A stretch of 64,000 nt of DNA from Bacillota bacterium (GCA_023443225.1 JAEZVF010000098.1:147505-211504); one strand, 5' to 3'; shown: positions 32,642 to 42,237, numbered from the stretch's first letter. The notes: generated by a model not told the origin, from the sequence alone. Made by a program: numbers and translations.

Positions 32642-33496
32642 TTATTTGCTTGGAACAAGTTTTACTGTTAATCCGGATAATTCCAGGGTGTCTCCATCAG
32701 AGAAACTTGCATTTTTAAACTCTTTAATATACATATCATCGCCGGTTCCCATAATTTCATTTAAACCGCCATTATACATGTTAGAGGATGAGACATTACC
32801 ACTTCCTTTTACAAGGATAATGTCATATACACCAGAAGTAAAATCAGTGCCGGCAACATAATTACCACTGGACAATTCCACTTCTTCGGTTGCTTCGTTG
32901 TTTCGAGAGGTCATACCTGCAGTATCAGCTGCTTTCGTAGTAAGCTTTACCGTAAGATTACCACCAATACTTAATACAGTATCTTCTTCTAACTTAGCAT
33001 TTTTAAATTCGGAAATATACATATCATCAGCTTTCTTAGCCATAAGTTCATTTAATCCTCCGGAAAACATATTGGAGGAACTTACGTTACCGCTACCATC
33101 AGTAGCAACAATCGTATATGTTCCACTTGGGAAATCAATGCCAGAGGTATAATGGCCAGAACTTAATGTGGTTTCAAAAGCTTCCGCAACTGCTTCTTGC
33201 TGTTCTGCTTCTTTCGTTTCTGTAATTTCTTCCGCTGTTTCCTCTATAGTGGCTGTTTCCTCAACAGTATCGGTTACCTTAACATCTTCCATAGTATCTT
33301 CTGCGGTTGATGGTGTATTGGTTTTATCTGTGGAATCCTTATCTTCATTGGTAAGAGCAGAAATAATGGCAATTGCTATAATAGCGATTATAACGAATTT
33401 TAGTTTCCCGCTTTGCTTCTTTTTGCAAACAGGGCATAATTTCGCATCTTTAGAGATATCAGATTTACAATATTTACATTTCTTTGTGTCTTGCAT
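32642..33496 (-). CDS. Zinc-ribbon membrane protein with duplicated extracytoplasmic domain
   Basis: A 284-residue protein. A zinc-ribbon at the N terminus (CKYCKSDISKDAKLCPVCKKK) is followed by one membrane helix (about 34-50), a Thr/Glu-rich linker, and two tandem copies of a ~75-residue domain (SSGxYxxGxDFxSGxYxIxxxxGSGNVSSSN, ending DDMYIxEFKNA). The copies are highly similar in the GNVSSSN and DDMYI segments, indicating recent duplication. It is likely anchored with the repeats outside; ligand unknown. The ATG at 33496 is spaced eight bases from AAAGGA. It is divergent from the YhaO-like gene. Confidence 0.8.
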   Translation of the reverse strand: MQDTKKCKYCKSDISKDAKLCPVCKKKQSGKLKFVIIAIIAIAIISALTNEDKDSTDKTNTPSTAEDTMEDVKVTDTVEETATIEETAEEITETKEAEQQEAVAEAFETTLSSGHYTSGIDFPSGTYTIVATDGSGNVSSSNMFSGGLNELMAKKADDMYISEFKNAKLEEDTVLSIGGNLTVKLTTKAADTAGMTSRNNEATEEVELSSGNYVAGTDFTSGVYDIILVKGSGNVSSSNMYNGGLNEIMGTGDDMYIKEFKNASFSDGDTLELSGLTVKLVPSK

Positions 33497-33639
33497 TGTA
33501 TACATCCTTTCAACTGTGAATTCAAGTCATGAATAACATATCCTACATTAAACACTTTATCATTTATTTTATAAAAAGATAGTGTAACTTTATGGAAAGG
33601 GTAATGTAATCTCTAAGTTGTAAGTGAGAACAAGAAATG

Positions 33640-33682
33640 TTACAATTACTTTATTGTAAATCATACTTTTAATGCTTATTAT
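33640..33682 (+). promoter_or_regulatory. Promoter with overlapping palindromic operator in divergent region
   Basis: The -35 TTGTAA (33654-33659) and -10 TATTAT (33677-33682) are 17 nt apart. The -35 lies within a perfect palindrome, TTACAAT-N6-ATTGTAA (33640-33659). A protein bound there would block the YhaO-YhaN operon and could also affect the divergent gene at 33496. The cognate regulator is not identified. Confidence 0.55.
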
Positions 33683-33726
33683 TGATTACATACGACGAAA
33701 AGAAGATTTAGTGGGGAGTTGAGAAG

Positions 33727-34791
33727 TTGAAATTTATACATATAGCAGACGTACACATCGGTGCCAGACCGGACGCAGCATATCCCTGGGGAGTACAGAG
33801 GGAAAAGGAGATTCTGTCAAGTTTTAATAGAATTATAGATATATGTAACGATAAGCAAATTGACCTTCTGTTAATTGCCGGTGATTTATTTCATAGACAG
33901 CCATTAATTCGTGAATTGAAGGAAGTAAACTATTGTTTTCAAAAATTAAAATACACACAGGTAGTATTGATCGCAGGAAATCATGACTATATTGGTGTTA
34001 GGTCGAATTATATAGATTTTTCCTGGGCTGAACACGTGCATTTGCTACGGGAAGAAGCATTAGATAGTATCTACCTGGAAGATATCAATACTGAAGTATA
34101 TGGCTTCAGTTATCATACTAGGGATATCACAGAAGCAAGGTATGATAAGGTTTACCCAGGGTGTGAAGAAAGAATCAATATCCTTCTTGCACATGCCGGA
34201 GATGAAAAGAATGTACCAATAGACAGAAAATCAGTGCAAGAAAATGGATTTGATTATATAGCTTTGGGACATATACACAAGCCAGAAATTTTTGGAGAAC
34301 GAATGGCATATGCCGGATCCTTAGAACCCTTGGATAAGAATGAGAATGGGGAACGAGGTTATATCTTGGGTGAGATTGAAAAAACAAGCGATACCTCCTC
34401 TATTCGGATATCTTTTGTACCAAACTCGGTAAGGCAGTATTACAAAATCGATTTACCAGTCAGCCCTAATATGACGAATGGTGCAGTGCAGGACCTGGCA
34501 AAATCCAAAATACAAGAATATGGAAAGGAACATATTTATTCCTTTGATTTAACAGGTTTGAGGGACGTGGATATTCTTTTTTCAAAAGAAGATTTGATGG
34601 GATTGGGAAATGTGTTTGAAGTAGAGGATCATACAATACCGGATTATGATTTTGATGCTTTGTATCAGGAAAATCAGGATAATATCATTGGTTTATTTAT
34701 TAAAAGGATACGTGAAGAGGCAGAACAGGATACGATTGCACAGAAAGCACTGTATTTTGGAATGGAAGCTCTACTGGGTGCAAAGCTATAA
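33727..34791 (+). CDS. DNA repair metallophosphoesterase, YhaO/SbcD-like
   Basis: A 354-residue calcineurin-like phosphoesterase. Mre11/SbcD-type metal motifs are in order: DVHIG (9-13), GDLFHRQ, GNHDY, AHAGDE and GHIHKPE. It acts as the nuclease half of a two-component DNA end-processing complex, with the ATPase encoded 45 nt downstream. The start is a TTG eight bases after GGGGAG; no ATG is available. Length and companion gene fit Bacillus YhaO/YhaN rather than the larger SbcCD. It is cytoplasmic. Confidence 0.9.
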   Translation: MKFIHIADVHIGARPDAAYPWGVQREKEILSSFNRIIDICNDKQIDLLLIAGDLFHRQPLIRELKEVNYCFQKLKYTQVVLIAGNHDYIGVRSNYIDFSWAEHVHLLREEALDSIYLEDINTEVYGFSYHTRDITEARYDKVYPGCEERINILLAHAGDEKNVPIDRKSVQENGFDYIALGHIHKPEIFGERMAYAGSLEPLDKNENGERGYILGEIEKTSDTSSIRISFVPNSVRQYYKIDLPVSPNMTNGAVQDLAKSKIQEYGKEHIYSFDLTGLRDVDILFSKEDLMGLGNVFEVEDHTIPDYDFDALYQENQDNIIGLFIKRIREEAEQDTIAQKALYFGMEALLGAKL

Positions 34792-34835
34792 ACGGCAGGC
34801 CTTATGACACTCAAAATAAGGTAAGGAGAAGAAAA

Positions 34836-36986
34836 TTGAGATTCGATAAATTATACCTGAATCATTTTGGTAAATTTCATAATAAAGAGATTAAGCTAGA
34901 GGAAGGAATCAACCTGATTTACGGAGATAATGAGGCCGGCAAATCTACGATTCATTCTTTTATCCGAGGCATGTTGTTTGGTATTGAGAAATTACGAGGG
35001 CGAGCATCTAAGGATGATACCTATCTGAAATATCAGCCTTGGGATACTCCGGGAGCTTATCATGGAAGTATGGATATTACGGTGAATGGAAAGTCGTATC
35101 GTATCATCAGGAATTTTGATAAAAGCACAAAAGGTCTTTCTGTTTTGGACATAGAAACAGGGAGAGAATTAAACCTTAAGCCTGAGGAATTAACTGATTT
35201 GTATGGGGGGCTAACGGAAGCGGGCTACCGCAACACCATAAGTATAGAACAGCGAAAGGCAAAGACGGATCAAGAGCTGGTACAAGAACTTAGAAATTAT
35301 ATTACAAATCTTACTTTGACGAAAAGCAAAGAGGTGGACGTTACAAAGGCATTAGCTTATCTGCAAGAGAAGAAAAAAGGAATGGATACGATGCAGATTC
35401 CTAAGAAGCTTGCGTCACTGGAAGAAGAGATAGTTGAACTTATGGGTTATGAAGACAAGCTGGACAGGTTAAGCCGCCAATTAGAAGAAACTACTGTGAA
35501 GGAGATAGAACTGCGCAGGAAGGTGGAACTAGCAGATTGGCTGATGGATGGAGCATATAAATTTACTACCGTAAATGAATATAAAACACATCTCGAGCAT
35601 TTCCCCGTGATACGTGAAAAATACAGTAGTTATTGTGAGAACTTTAATTTGAAATTAGATCTAAAGGAGAAATTAGAACAGGTAAAGTTACAGTTACAGG
35701 AAAGTGAAAAGAGTCAAAAAGAATATAATAAAATAAAAAGTAACCTTGAGCAACTGGAAACACTAAAATCCTGTATTGCAAGTGAAGAAAGTAAAAAAGC
35801 GCAATTAGGACAAAGATACGGCTGGGGCCTTCATAGCAGAGGAATAAAACAATTGGTGGCGTATCTTATCCCTGTAATAGCAATAGCCGCAGGCTTAATT
35901 TTCTTTGTGGTTAAAAATTATCTTCCGGCAGTGGTATGTACTGGGGTAGGAATCCTTAGCCTTATAGTTCTTAGACTTCTATCTCATGCCCGGCAAAAGA
36001 AACAACATCAATATGTACAGGAACTTCATGATTATGAGCAGCATATTCAGGATTATCAAGCAGAAATAAAGGCAATCTTAGCGCAATCAGATGAACATGG
36101 GTTAAGGAAAAGACTAGAGGAATTATTAAGTCATAAGTTGTCCATGGAACATAGGACTAACTTGATTATAGAATATCAGGATCAAATCGCTGTTCTGGAT
36201 AAGAAATTATCGTTATTAAAGGAGGAAATATTCGATTACATCTACCGTACACCAGATGTTCTTTCGATGGATAGAAGTGGAAGAGAAGAACTAAGTGGCT
36301 CACTAATGTGCAGATTAGAACACAATATTGGACAAATGAAACAGCAGTTAGCAGAGCATCAGGATACAGCAATAAAAGAGTATCAATCCTTTCAACTGCA
36401 AAGGGAGAAAATGAAGTGGGAATTGGAAGAACTTGCAGATAAGTATGTCAGTGAAGAAGAAAATCTAATAGAGAAGAAAGCTCAACAGAAAGAATTACTT
36501 CAAAGGAAAGTGGAAATGGAACAAGAGTCCGAGGCCATTACACTGGCAATGGAGACAATTCATACTTTGTCAATTGAAATTCATGACAGCTTTGGAGGAA
36601 AGCTAAACCGGAAGATATCTGAACTGACGAAAGAGATAACAAACGGGAAATATAACGATGTAAAAGTAGATGAAAAACTAAACATTAAAGTTGGGCAAAA
36701 AGATAATTATGTTGTATTAGATAAACTGAGTTCGGGAACAATAGATCAGTTGTATCTATCCTTGCGGTTAAGTATCGCAGATATGGTTTATGGGGAAGGT
36801 TTTATGCCTATCATACTGGATGATTGTTTTGCATTATATGACGATTTTAGAACAAAAGCGGCGTTGGAAACACTGGTGAACGAAAACAAAGGACAAGTGA
36901 TAGTATTTACCTGCCATAATAGAGAGAAAGAAGTATTGGATCAAATGAGAGTGAAATACCATTATATAGACTTATCAGCAGAATAA
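34836..36986 (+). CDS. SMC-like AAA ATPase, YhaN-like, with internal membrane segment
   Basis: A 716-residue SbcC/RecN-like ATPase. Walker A is YGDNEAGKSTIHSF near residue 30. A coiled coil (about 170-330) follows, then a hydrophobic hairpin around residues 340-385 (LVAYLIPVIAIAAGLIFFV and VVCTGVGILSLIVLRLL), a second coiled coil, an ABC-like signature LSSGTIDQLYLSLR, and Walker B MPIILDDCFALYDD. The membrane hairpin at the coiled-coil apex is characteristic of YhaN proteins and would tether the complex. A TTG start follows AAGGAG. It partners the upstream YhaO-like nuclease. Confidence 0.88.
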   Translation: MRFDKLYLNHFGKFHNKEIKLEEGINLIYGDNEAGKSTIHSFIRGMLFGIEKLRGRASKDDTYLKYQPWDTPGAYHGSMDITVNGKSYRIIRNFDKSTKGLSVLDIETGRELNLKPEELTDLYGGLTEAGYRNTISIEQRKAKTDQELVQELRNYITNLTLTKSKEVDVTKALAYLQEKKKGMDTMQIPKKLASLEEEIVELMGYEDKLDRLSRQLEETTVKEIELRRKVELADWLMDGAYKFTTVNEYKTHLEHFPVIREKYSSYCENFNLKLDLKEKLEQVKLQLQESEKSQKEYNKIKSNLEQLETLKSCIASEESKKAQLGQRYGWGLHSRGIKQLVAYLIPVIAIAAGLIFFVVKNYLPAVVCTGVGILSLIVLRLLSHARQKKQHQYVQELHDYEQHIQDYQAEIKAILAQSDEHGLRKRLEELLSHKLSMEHRTNLIIEYQDQIAVLDKKLSLLKEEIFDYIYRTPDVLSMDRSGREELSGSLMCRLEHNIGQMKQQLAEHQDTAIKEYQSFQLQREKMKWELEELADKYVSEEENLIEKKAQQKELLQRKVEMEQESEAITLAMETIHTLSIEIHDSFGGKLNRKISELTKEITNGKYNDVKVDEKLNIKVGQKDNYVVLDKLSSGTIDQLYLSLRLSIADMVYGEGFMPIILDDCFALYDDFRTKAALETLVNENKGQVIVFTCHNREKEVLDQMRVKYHYIDLSAE

Positions 36987-37015
36987 GTTGTAGTGGCTGA
37001 TAGGAAGGAATGCAT

Positions 37016-39433
37016 ATGCCAACAAAGAAATCAGCAGTTAAAGGGAAAAAACAAAAAGAAATAAAACAAAAAGGAAAAAAGCAAAGGAAGCCGAATCTCT
37101 CGAGCAATAATGCTTCGAAAAGCAATGCTTCAAAAAGCATAGGAAAAAAGATCAAAAGAGGGGTATTGTGGACATTTCTTGTTATTTTCTTAGTGCTTTC
37201 TCTTATGCTGTTAACTGTAGTGTTAATATTCAACTTTAAATACGGAAAAACGTTCAAACAGTTAGAAGATGATGCTAAAAAACTAGTATGGGAATCAAAT
37301 GAAGATACATTTAGGCAGATGGAAACCAGTCTGGTTTATGATGTAAATGGGGATCTAATCTCTGTACTAAAAGGAGAGAAAGATGTCTATTACCTTGATA
37401 TTGAGAATATTCCAGAGTATGTAATAAATGCGATGATATCTATAGAAGATAAAAAATTTCTCTCCCATGGTGGAGTCGACGTAAAAGCCAATATCCGAGC
37501 CATGATAGCGTTACTTAAGAACAAAGGAACCATTACACAAGGTGCGAGTACGATTACCCAACAGCTGGCTCGAAATATATTTTTATCAAATGAAGTAACT
37601 TGGGAACGTAAATTTAGAGAGATATTTATAGCAATTGAACTGGAGAAGAAGTACAGCAAGAGCCAAATTATGGAATTCTACCTGAATAATATTTATTTTG
37701 CAAATGGTTTTTATGGTATACAGGCAGCAAGTAAGGGATATTTCAGTAAAAATGTAGATGAACTTAGTTTATCCCAATTAGTATTTTTATGTGCGATTCC
37801 CAATAACCCTACTACCTATGATCCTATGGAGAATCCGGATAAGACCAAAGAACGTCGTGACCGTATTCTAACGCAAATGTATGAAGATGGTTCTATAGGA
37901 ATCGAGGAATTTCATGCGGCACAGAATGAGGATATAGAGATTGTCCAGGTAAAGGTCGGAAAGAACAATTATGTTGAAACATTTGTATTCTATTGCGCTG
38001 CAAGATCATTGATGGAACAGCAGGGATTTGAGTTTCGTAACCAATTCAAGAACAATGCAGATCGGGAAGAATATGAACTGGAATATACGGAAGCATATAA
38101 TAGGTGTCAAAAATCCTTATATTATGAAGGATACCGTATTTATACTTCGATCGATCCTAAGAAACAGCAAATCTTACAAGAGTCAATCGATACTACATTA
38201 AAAGATTATACAAAGAAGAATAAAGAGGGTATCTATTCCTTACAGGGAGCGGCCGTTTCCATAGAGAATAAAACCGGTAAAGTTGTAGCTATTATTGGAG
38301 GAAGATATCAGGAAAGGAATGGATACACCTTAAATCGGGCATATCAAAGCTATCGTCAGCCGGGTAGTGCAATAAAACCATTGATTATTTATGCTCCTCT
38401 ATTTGAAAAAGGGTATTATCCAAACGATATAATGGAAGACAAAGCCATAAAGGATGGTCCTACGAATGCCTCTGGTGTCTATTATGGAAAAATGAAGATA
38501 AGAAGAGCAGTTGAATTATCTTCCAATACCATTGCGTGGCAATTATTTCAAGAGCTCACACCTAAAGTTGGTTTATCCTACCTGCTGGAGATGAATTTTG
38601 CTAAGATTAATAGTAACGATTATTATCCCGCAGCTTCTCTGGGGGGATTTACCAAAGGAGTCAGTCCCCTGGAAATGACCGCAGCGTATGCCACACTTGA
38701 AAACGACGGTATCTACCGAAAACCAACTTGTATTATCTCAATATTGGATGCACAAGGTAAGGTTATTGTGGATGAAGATGAAACAAAGAAAAGGATATAT
38801 GAAAAGAACGCTGCTAGAATAATGACAGATATCCTGAAGGGAGTAGTCGAGAATGGTACAGGAAGAGGAATGCGGCTGGAAAATATGACCAGTGCAGGAA
38901 AGACGGGAACAACCAGCGATAAGAAGGATGGATGGTTTGTTGGTTATACCCCCTATTATACCACCGGTGTTTGGGTAGGTTATGATATGCCAAAGAAAAT
39001 GCAGGAGTTGTCAGGTGCCAGCTTCCCAGGAACCATATGGAAAAATTATATGAATCAGATTCACAAGGGTCTAAAGAGTAAAGAGTTTGCAGGATTTAAG
39101 GATCGAGTGAAAGAAGAACCGACACCAAAACCACAAGAAACAATTCCCAAGGTAAGAAAAAAACCGATTATTACGGAAGAAAATATCTCTAATGACGAGC
39201 AACTAAGTCCATCAGGGGTCGAAGATGGTTGGGAAGTGAATGATGATGGTCAAGAAATTGATTGGGAGGATTTTGAGAATCAGCAACCTGAGTTTGAGGA
39301 TTTCGACCAAGAATATGATTATCCTTTGGAAGAACTTCCATCTGACATAGATTCCACCATTCCTGACACAGAAACTTATGAGGAACTGCCGAATGAGGAT
39401 ATTTGGACTGGAAAAGACCCTTGGAATAACTAA
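37016..39433 (+). CDS. Class A penicillin-binding protein (PBP1A-like)
   Basis: An 805-residue bifunctional peptidoglycan synthase. A Lys-rich cytoplasmic tail (1-47) precedes one membrane helix (about 48-72). The GT51 transglycosylase domain has SIEDKKFLSHGG with catalytic Glu and TITQGASTITQQLARN. The transpeptidase domain has SxxK (PGSAIKP), SSNTIAW (SxN) and SAGKTGTTSD (KTG). The C-terminal tail is Pro/Glu then strongly acidic, outside the membrane. The ATG at 37016 is preferred over 37010 because AGGAAGGA (37002-37009) abuts the latter. It polymerises and cross-links glycan at the cell surface. Confidence 0.95.
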   Translation: MPTKKSAVKGKKQKEIKQKGKKQRKPNLSSNNASKSNASKSIGKKIKRGVLWTFLVIFLVLSLMLLTVVLIFNFKYGKTFKQLEDDAKKLVWESNEDTFRQMETSLVYDVNGDLISVLKGEKDVYYLDIENIPEYVINAMISIEDKKFLSHGGVDVKANIRAMIALLKNKGTITQGASTITQQLARNIFLSNEVTWERKFREIFIAIELEKKYSKSQIMEFYLNNIYFANGFYGIQAASKGYFSKNVDELSLSQLVFLCAIPNNPTTYDPMENPDKTKERRDRILTQMYEDGSIGIEEFHAAQNEDIEIVQVKVGKNNYVETFVFYCAARSLMEQQGFEFRNQFKNNADREEYELEYTEAYNRCQKSLYYEGYRIYTSIDPKKQQILQESIDTTLKDYTKKNKEGIYSLQGAAVSIENKTGKVVAIIGGRYQERNGYTLNRAYQSYRQPGSAIKPLIIYAPLFEKGYYPNDIMEDKAIKDGPTNASGVYYGKMKIRRAVELSSNTIAWQLFQELTPKVGLSYLLEMNFAKINSNDYYPAASLGGFTKGVSPLEMTAAYATLENDGIYRKPTCIISILDAQGKVIVDEDETKKRIYEKNAARIMTDILKGVVENGTGRGMRLENMTSAGKTGTTSDKKDGWFVGYTPYYTTGVWVGYDMPKKMQELSGASFPGTIWKNYMNQIHKGLKSKEFAGFKDRVKEEPTPKPQETIPKVRKKPIITEENISNDEQLSPSGVEDGWEVNDDGQEIDWEDFENQQPEFEDFDQEYDYPLEELPSDIDSTIPDTETYEELPNEDIWTGKDPWNN

Positions 39434-39533
39434 AATGTATCAAAAATCCTAAAAATTTCTATACTCGAAATCTTCTAAAAATGTAATACTATTAACGTTA
39501 GAAATATCAAATACTTAAGAAAGGAAAGTCAAA

Positions 39534-39683
39534 ATGCTATCCCCAGATGAACGTTATGAAGAAGACAAAGAGCAAATAAATTTTATAATGGAATGGGCAG
39601 AGACAAAAGAACAAAAGAAGAGTTTAAGAAAGAACTCAAAGAGATATATAAAAGAATCCACTACAAATAATATAAAAGGTTAA
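39534..39683 (+). CDS. Small highly charged hypothetical protein (49 aa)
   Basis: A 49-residue ORF, MLSPDERYEEDKEQINF at the start and Lys-rich at the end, with AAAGGA at good spacing before the ATG. It stands alone between the PBP gene and the EFR1-type ferredoxin gene. The acidic N-terminal and basic C-terminal halves suggest one or two helices. I cannot assign a function, and coding status rests on the ribosome site and composition. Confidence 0.4.
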   Translation: MLSPDERYEEDKEQINFIMEWAETKEQKKSLRKNSKRYIKESTTNNIKG

Positions 39684-39746
39684 ATATAATGGGTCCTTAT
39701 CAAAAGAGTAATTAGAGGATTTGTAGAAGTAACGGGGGGTTACGCT

Positions 39747-40631
39747 ATGGAAGTTCGAAACATACCAAAAAGGGTAATGTTGGCTTATTTTTCAGGGACA
39801 GGTTGTACAAGAGCAGTTTGTGATTGTTTTGAAGAACAGCTGACAAAGTTGGGAGCAGAAGTTACAAAGGTTAACATGCCTGCTTGTGAGAAACTTGATG
39901 CCCAAAAGACCGACCTGCTTATCATTTTTTCACCTGTGTATGCGTTTCGGTTGGCTCCTATCGCTGAAACATGGGTTAATAATCTCCAGAGAGTTAAGAA
40001 TACATCAGCAGTTATCATTTCAGTCTCTGGGGGAGGAGAGATTTCTCCGAATACGGCATGCCGTGTTCGATGCAAGCAAATATTAAAAAGGAAAGGCTAT
40101 CATCTGATATATGAAAAAATGATTGTTATGCCATCAAATTTTGCTATCCAAGCAGAGCAAGAATTGAATTTTGCATTATTAACCGCTTTACCAGAAAAGG
40201 TAAGCTATATTATCCAAGATATTTTATCAGGAAAGAAAAGAATAACTTCCCCTAAATTTCAGGATAAGATTATGGCAGTAATAGGAAAGGGAGAGCATTT
40301 GGGTGCAAGATTTTTTGGTGCATCTATTCGAGCTTCACAAACCTGTAACAAGTGTGGACTATGTATTCGTGACTGCCCTCAAAAAAATATTAGAATGGCA
40401 AATGAAACTCCTAAATTTGGATTCCATTGTATGTGGTGTTTAAAATGCATCTATAATTGTCCTTGTAATGCACTAGCACCAAAAATACTGAAGTTTTCAG
40501 TTTTAAAAGATGGATTTGACTTAAGAAAAATGAGTGAGAGAGCACTGAAAGAGCCCGCCAAGATAGAAAATATCCTATATAAGAATATCCTTTGGCAAGG
40601 TGTTATGGATTACTTGCATAATGATGATTAA
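39747..40631 (+). CDS. EFR1-type flavodoxin-ferredoxin fusion
   Basis: A 294-residue protein. The flavodoxin-like N-terminal domain has MLAYFSGTGCTRAVCD (residues 11-26, the FMN phosphate loop with Cys insertions) and IIFSPVYAFRLAP. A C-terminal 2x[4Fe-4S] ferredoxin follows (CNKCGLCIRDC and CMWCLKCIYNC). This is the domain order of the EFR1 family, a soluble electron carrier or oxidoreductase of clostridia. GGGGGGT precedes the ATG. The physiological partner is unknown. The gene runs into a giant palindrome. Confidence 0.88.
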   Translation: MEVRNIPKRVMLAYFSGTGCTRAVCDCFEEQLTKLGAEVTKVNMPACEKLDAQKTDLLIIFSPVYAFRLAPIAETWVNNLQRVKNTSAVIISVSGGGEISPNTACRVRCKQILKRKGYHLIYEKMIVMPSNFAIQAEQELNFALLTALPEKVSYIIQDILSGKKRITSPKFQDKIMAVIGKGEHLGARFFGASIRASQTCNKCGLCIRDCPQKNIRMANETPKFGFHCMWCLKCIYNCPCNALAPKILKFSVLKDGFDLRKMSERALKEPAKIENILYKNILWQGVMDYLHNDD

Positions 40632-40701
40632 TGCGATTAAAAGAGTATAAAAAGTGCTCATATAAATTAGAAACATCCAAGAAGTATAGTGATAATTATA
40701 A

Positions 40702-40950
40702 GGTTTTGTCTATAAATTCTATCAATAGACTAGAGAAACAAGAGGATTTGTGGTTATATATGAAAAAAGAGTTTTTCGTTTGCGGCGACTTTTTCTGCCT
40801 CGTGTACGATTTGAGCAGACAACTGTTTTTGTTGTCTGATTAAAGCGAACACGAGGCAGAAAATGTCATAGCAACTGAAAAACTCGTTTCATATATAACT
40901 ACGAAGCCTCTTGTTATCAATACCTACAATAGAATTTATAGTACAAAACC
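40702..40950. repeat. Giant 249-nt imperfect palindrome
   Basis: The left half (40702 to about 40823) and the reverse complement of the right half (about 40831 to 40950) align along nearly their whole length. Shared blocks include GGTTTTGT, CTATAAATTCTAT, ACAAGAGG, GTTATATATGAAA, GAGTTTTTC, TTTTCTGCCTCGTGT and CAGACAAC, with a 7-nt apical loop at 40824-40830. The RNA or single-strand DNA would fold into one very long hairpin. It fills the gap between two convergent genes. It may be a non-autonomous (MITE-like) element, an unusual bidirectional terminator or a structured RNA. A 70-codon frame at 40631-40843 that enters it is probably not a gene. Confidence 0.9.
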
Positions 40951-40954
40951 CCAA

Positions 40955-42124
40955 CTACTTCTTATAACGGTTCAAAACATTCTGAATACGTTCCGTAGGG
41001 CTTAGTAATTTACTAATAGAAGCATCATGATTCAGGGTATCAATTAATAAAGCAATGTATTTACTCATATCAACATTGATGTAGTAAGGTTTGGATAATA
41101 ATTCTTCTGTCTGATACACCAGGTTTGTAGTCAATACGCGGTGTATTAATCCTTGTTCATAAGCTTCATCAAATTTGCTTAATCCATTGGTAAATAATCC
41201 AAAAGTACATGCAATGAAGATTCTTCCAGCTTTTCTTCTCTTTAATTCTTTTGCTACATCTATCATACTTTCACCGGAAGATATCATGTCATCAATGATC
41301 AACATGTCTTTGCCTTCGATATCAGTTCCGAGGAATTCATGAGCTACGATAGGATTACGTCCATTGACAACGGTTGCATAATCGCGGCGTTTATAAAACA
41401 TACCCATATCTAATCCAAGCACATTAGCAAAATAAATTGCTCTGCTCATTCCACCTTCATCCGGACTGATTATCATCATATGATCAGAATTGATGGTAAG
41501 ATCTGGGACATTCTTAAGTAAAGCTTTAATAAACTGATAGGTTGGTTGAACGGTTTCAAAGCTTTTGAGAGGAATTGCATTTTGTACTCGAGGATCATGA
41601 GCATCGAATGTTATGATACTTTCTACACCCATATTGGTTAATTCCTGTAATGCTAGAGCACAATCTAAGGATTCTCTGGAACTACGTTTATGCTGTCTGC
41701 TTTCATATAAGAAAGGCATAATTACGGTAATCCTGCGGGCTTTACCGCCAACAGCTGCAATGATTCGCTTTAAATCCTGATAATGGTCATCTGGAGACAT
41801 GTGATTGTTATATCCACAAACGTTGTACGTTAAACTGTAATTACATACATCCAGAAGTAAGTATAAATCAGAACCACGAACAGATTCTTTAATTACACCT
41901 TTTGCTTCGCCTGTTCCGAATCTTGGACAAGATGCTTCTAAAAGGTAGGATTCGCGCTGGTATTTTGCAAATGCAATTGTAGATTTATGTTCGTTGTCTC
42001 TTGCCTTGCGCCATTCTACAATATAATCATTTACTTTTTGTCCCAAAGTTTTACTGCTTTCTAGTGCTATTATACCCAAGGTACCTACAGGAATCGTTTC
42101 TAGATTTGTTTCTTGTTGTGGCAT
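40955..42124 (-). CDS. prs: Ribose-phosphate pyrophosphokinase (PRPP synthase), long clostridial form
   Basis: A 389-residue PRPP synthase, making 5-phosphoribosyl-1-pyrophosphate from ribose-5-phosphate and ATP for nucleotide, His and Trp synthesis. Visible are the N-terminal half with FLYESRQHKRSSRESL (ATP flexible loop-like), FDAHDPRVQN, and the PRPP-binding loop MLIIDDMISSGESM (near residue 280). It is about 70 residues longer than the standard ~315-residue enzyme, with an N-terminal extension and insertions, as in other Lachnospiraceae. ATG 42124 follows GGAGG at good spacing. A clear promoter lies at 42179-42207. Confidence 0.92.
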   Translation of the reverse strand: MPQQETNLETIPVGTLGIIALESSKTLGQKVNDYIVEWRKARDNEHKSTIAFAKYQRESYLLEASCPRFGTGEAKGVIKESVRGSDLYLLLDVCNYSLTYNVCGYNNHMSPDDHYQDLKRIIAAVGGKARRITVIMPFLYESRQHKRSSRESLDCALALQELTNMGVESIITFDAHDPRVQNAIPLKSFETVQPTYQFIKALLKNVPDLTINSDHMMIISPDEGGMSRAIYFANVLGLDMGMFYKRRDYATVVNGRNPIVAHEFLGTDIEGKDMLIIDDMISSGESMIDVAKELKRRKAGRIFIACTFGLFTNGLSKFDEAYEQGLIHRVLTTNLVYQTEELLSKPYYINVDMSKYIALLIDTLNHDASISKLLSPTERIQNVLNRYKK

Positions 42125-42178
42125 CTTCTTGTCCTCCAATGATATTTGTTAATGTTAATGGTAAAATGTCCACTAAAA

Positions 42179-42207
42179 GTTATACCATTATCCATTTGGT
42201 TCGTCAA
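42179..42207 (-). promoter_or_regulatory. Promoter of prs
   Basis: On the minus strand: TTGACG (42207-42202), 17-nt spacer, TATAAC (42184-42179), 55 nt upstream of the prs ATG and just after the end of the dnaI-like gene. It makes prs independently transcribed. Confidence 0.78.
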
Positions 42208-42237
42208 GGCTTAATCATAAACAAAGCGCAAAACGGT

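Noticed and set aside
40631..40843. A 70-codon frame starting in TAATG at the end of the EFR1-type gene
   Set aside because: Its second half lies inside the giant palindrome, no ribosome site is separate from the upstream gene, and the protein has no coherent features.
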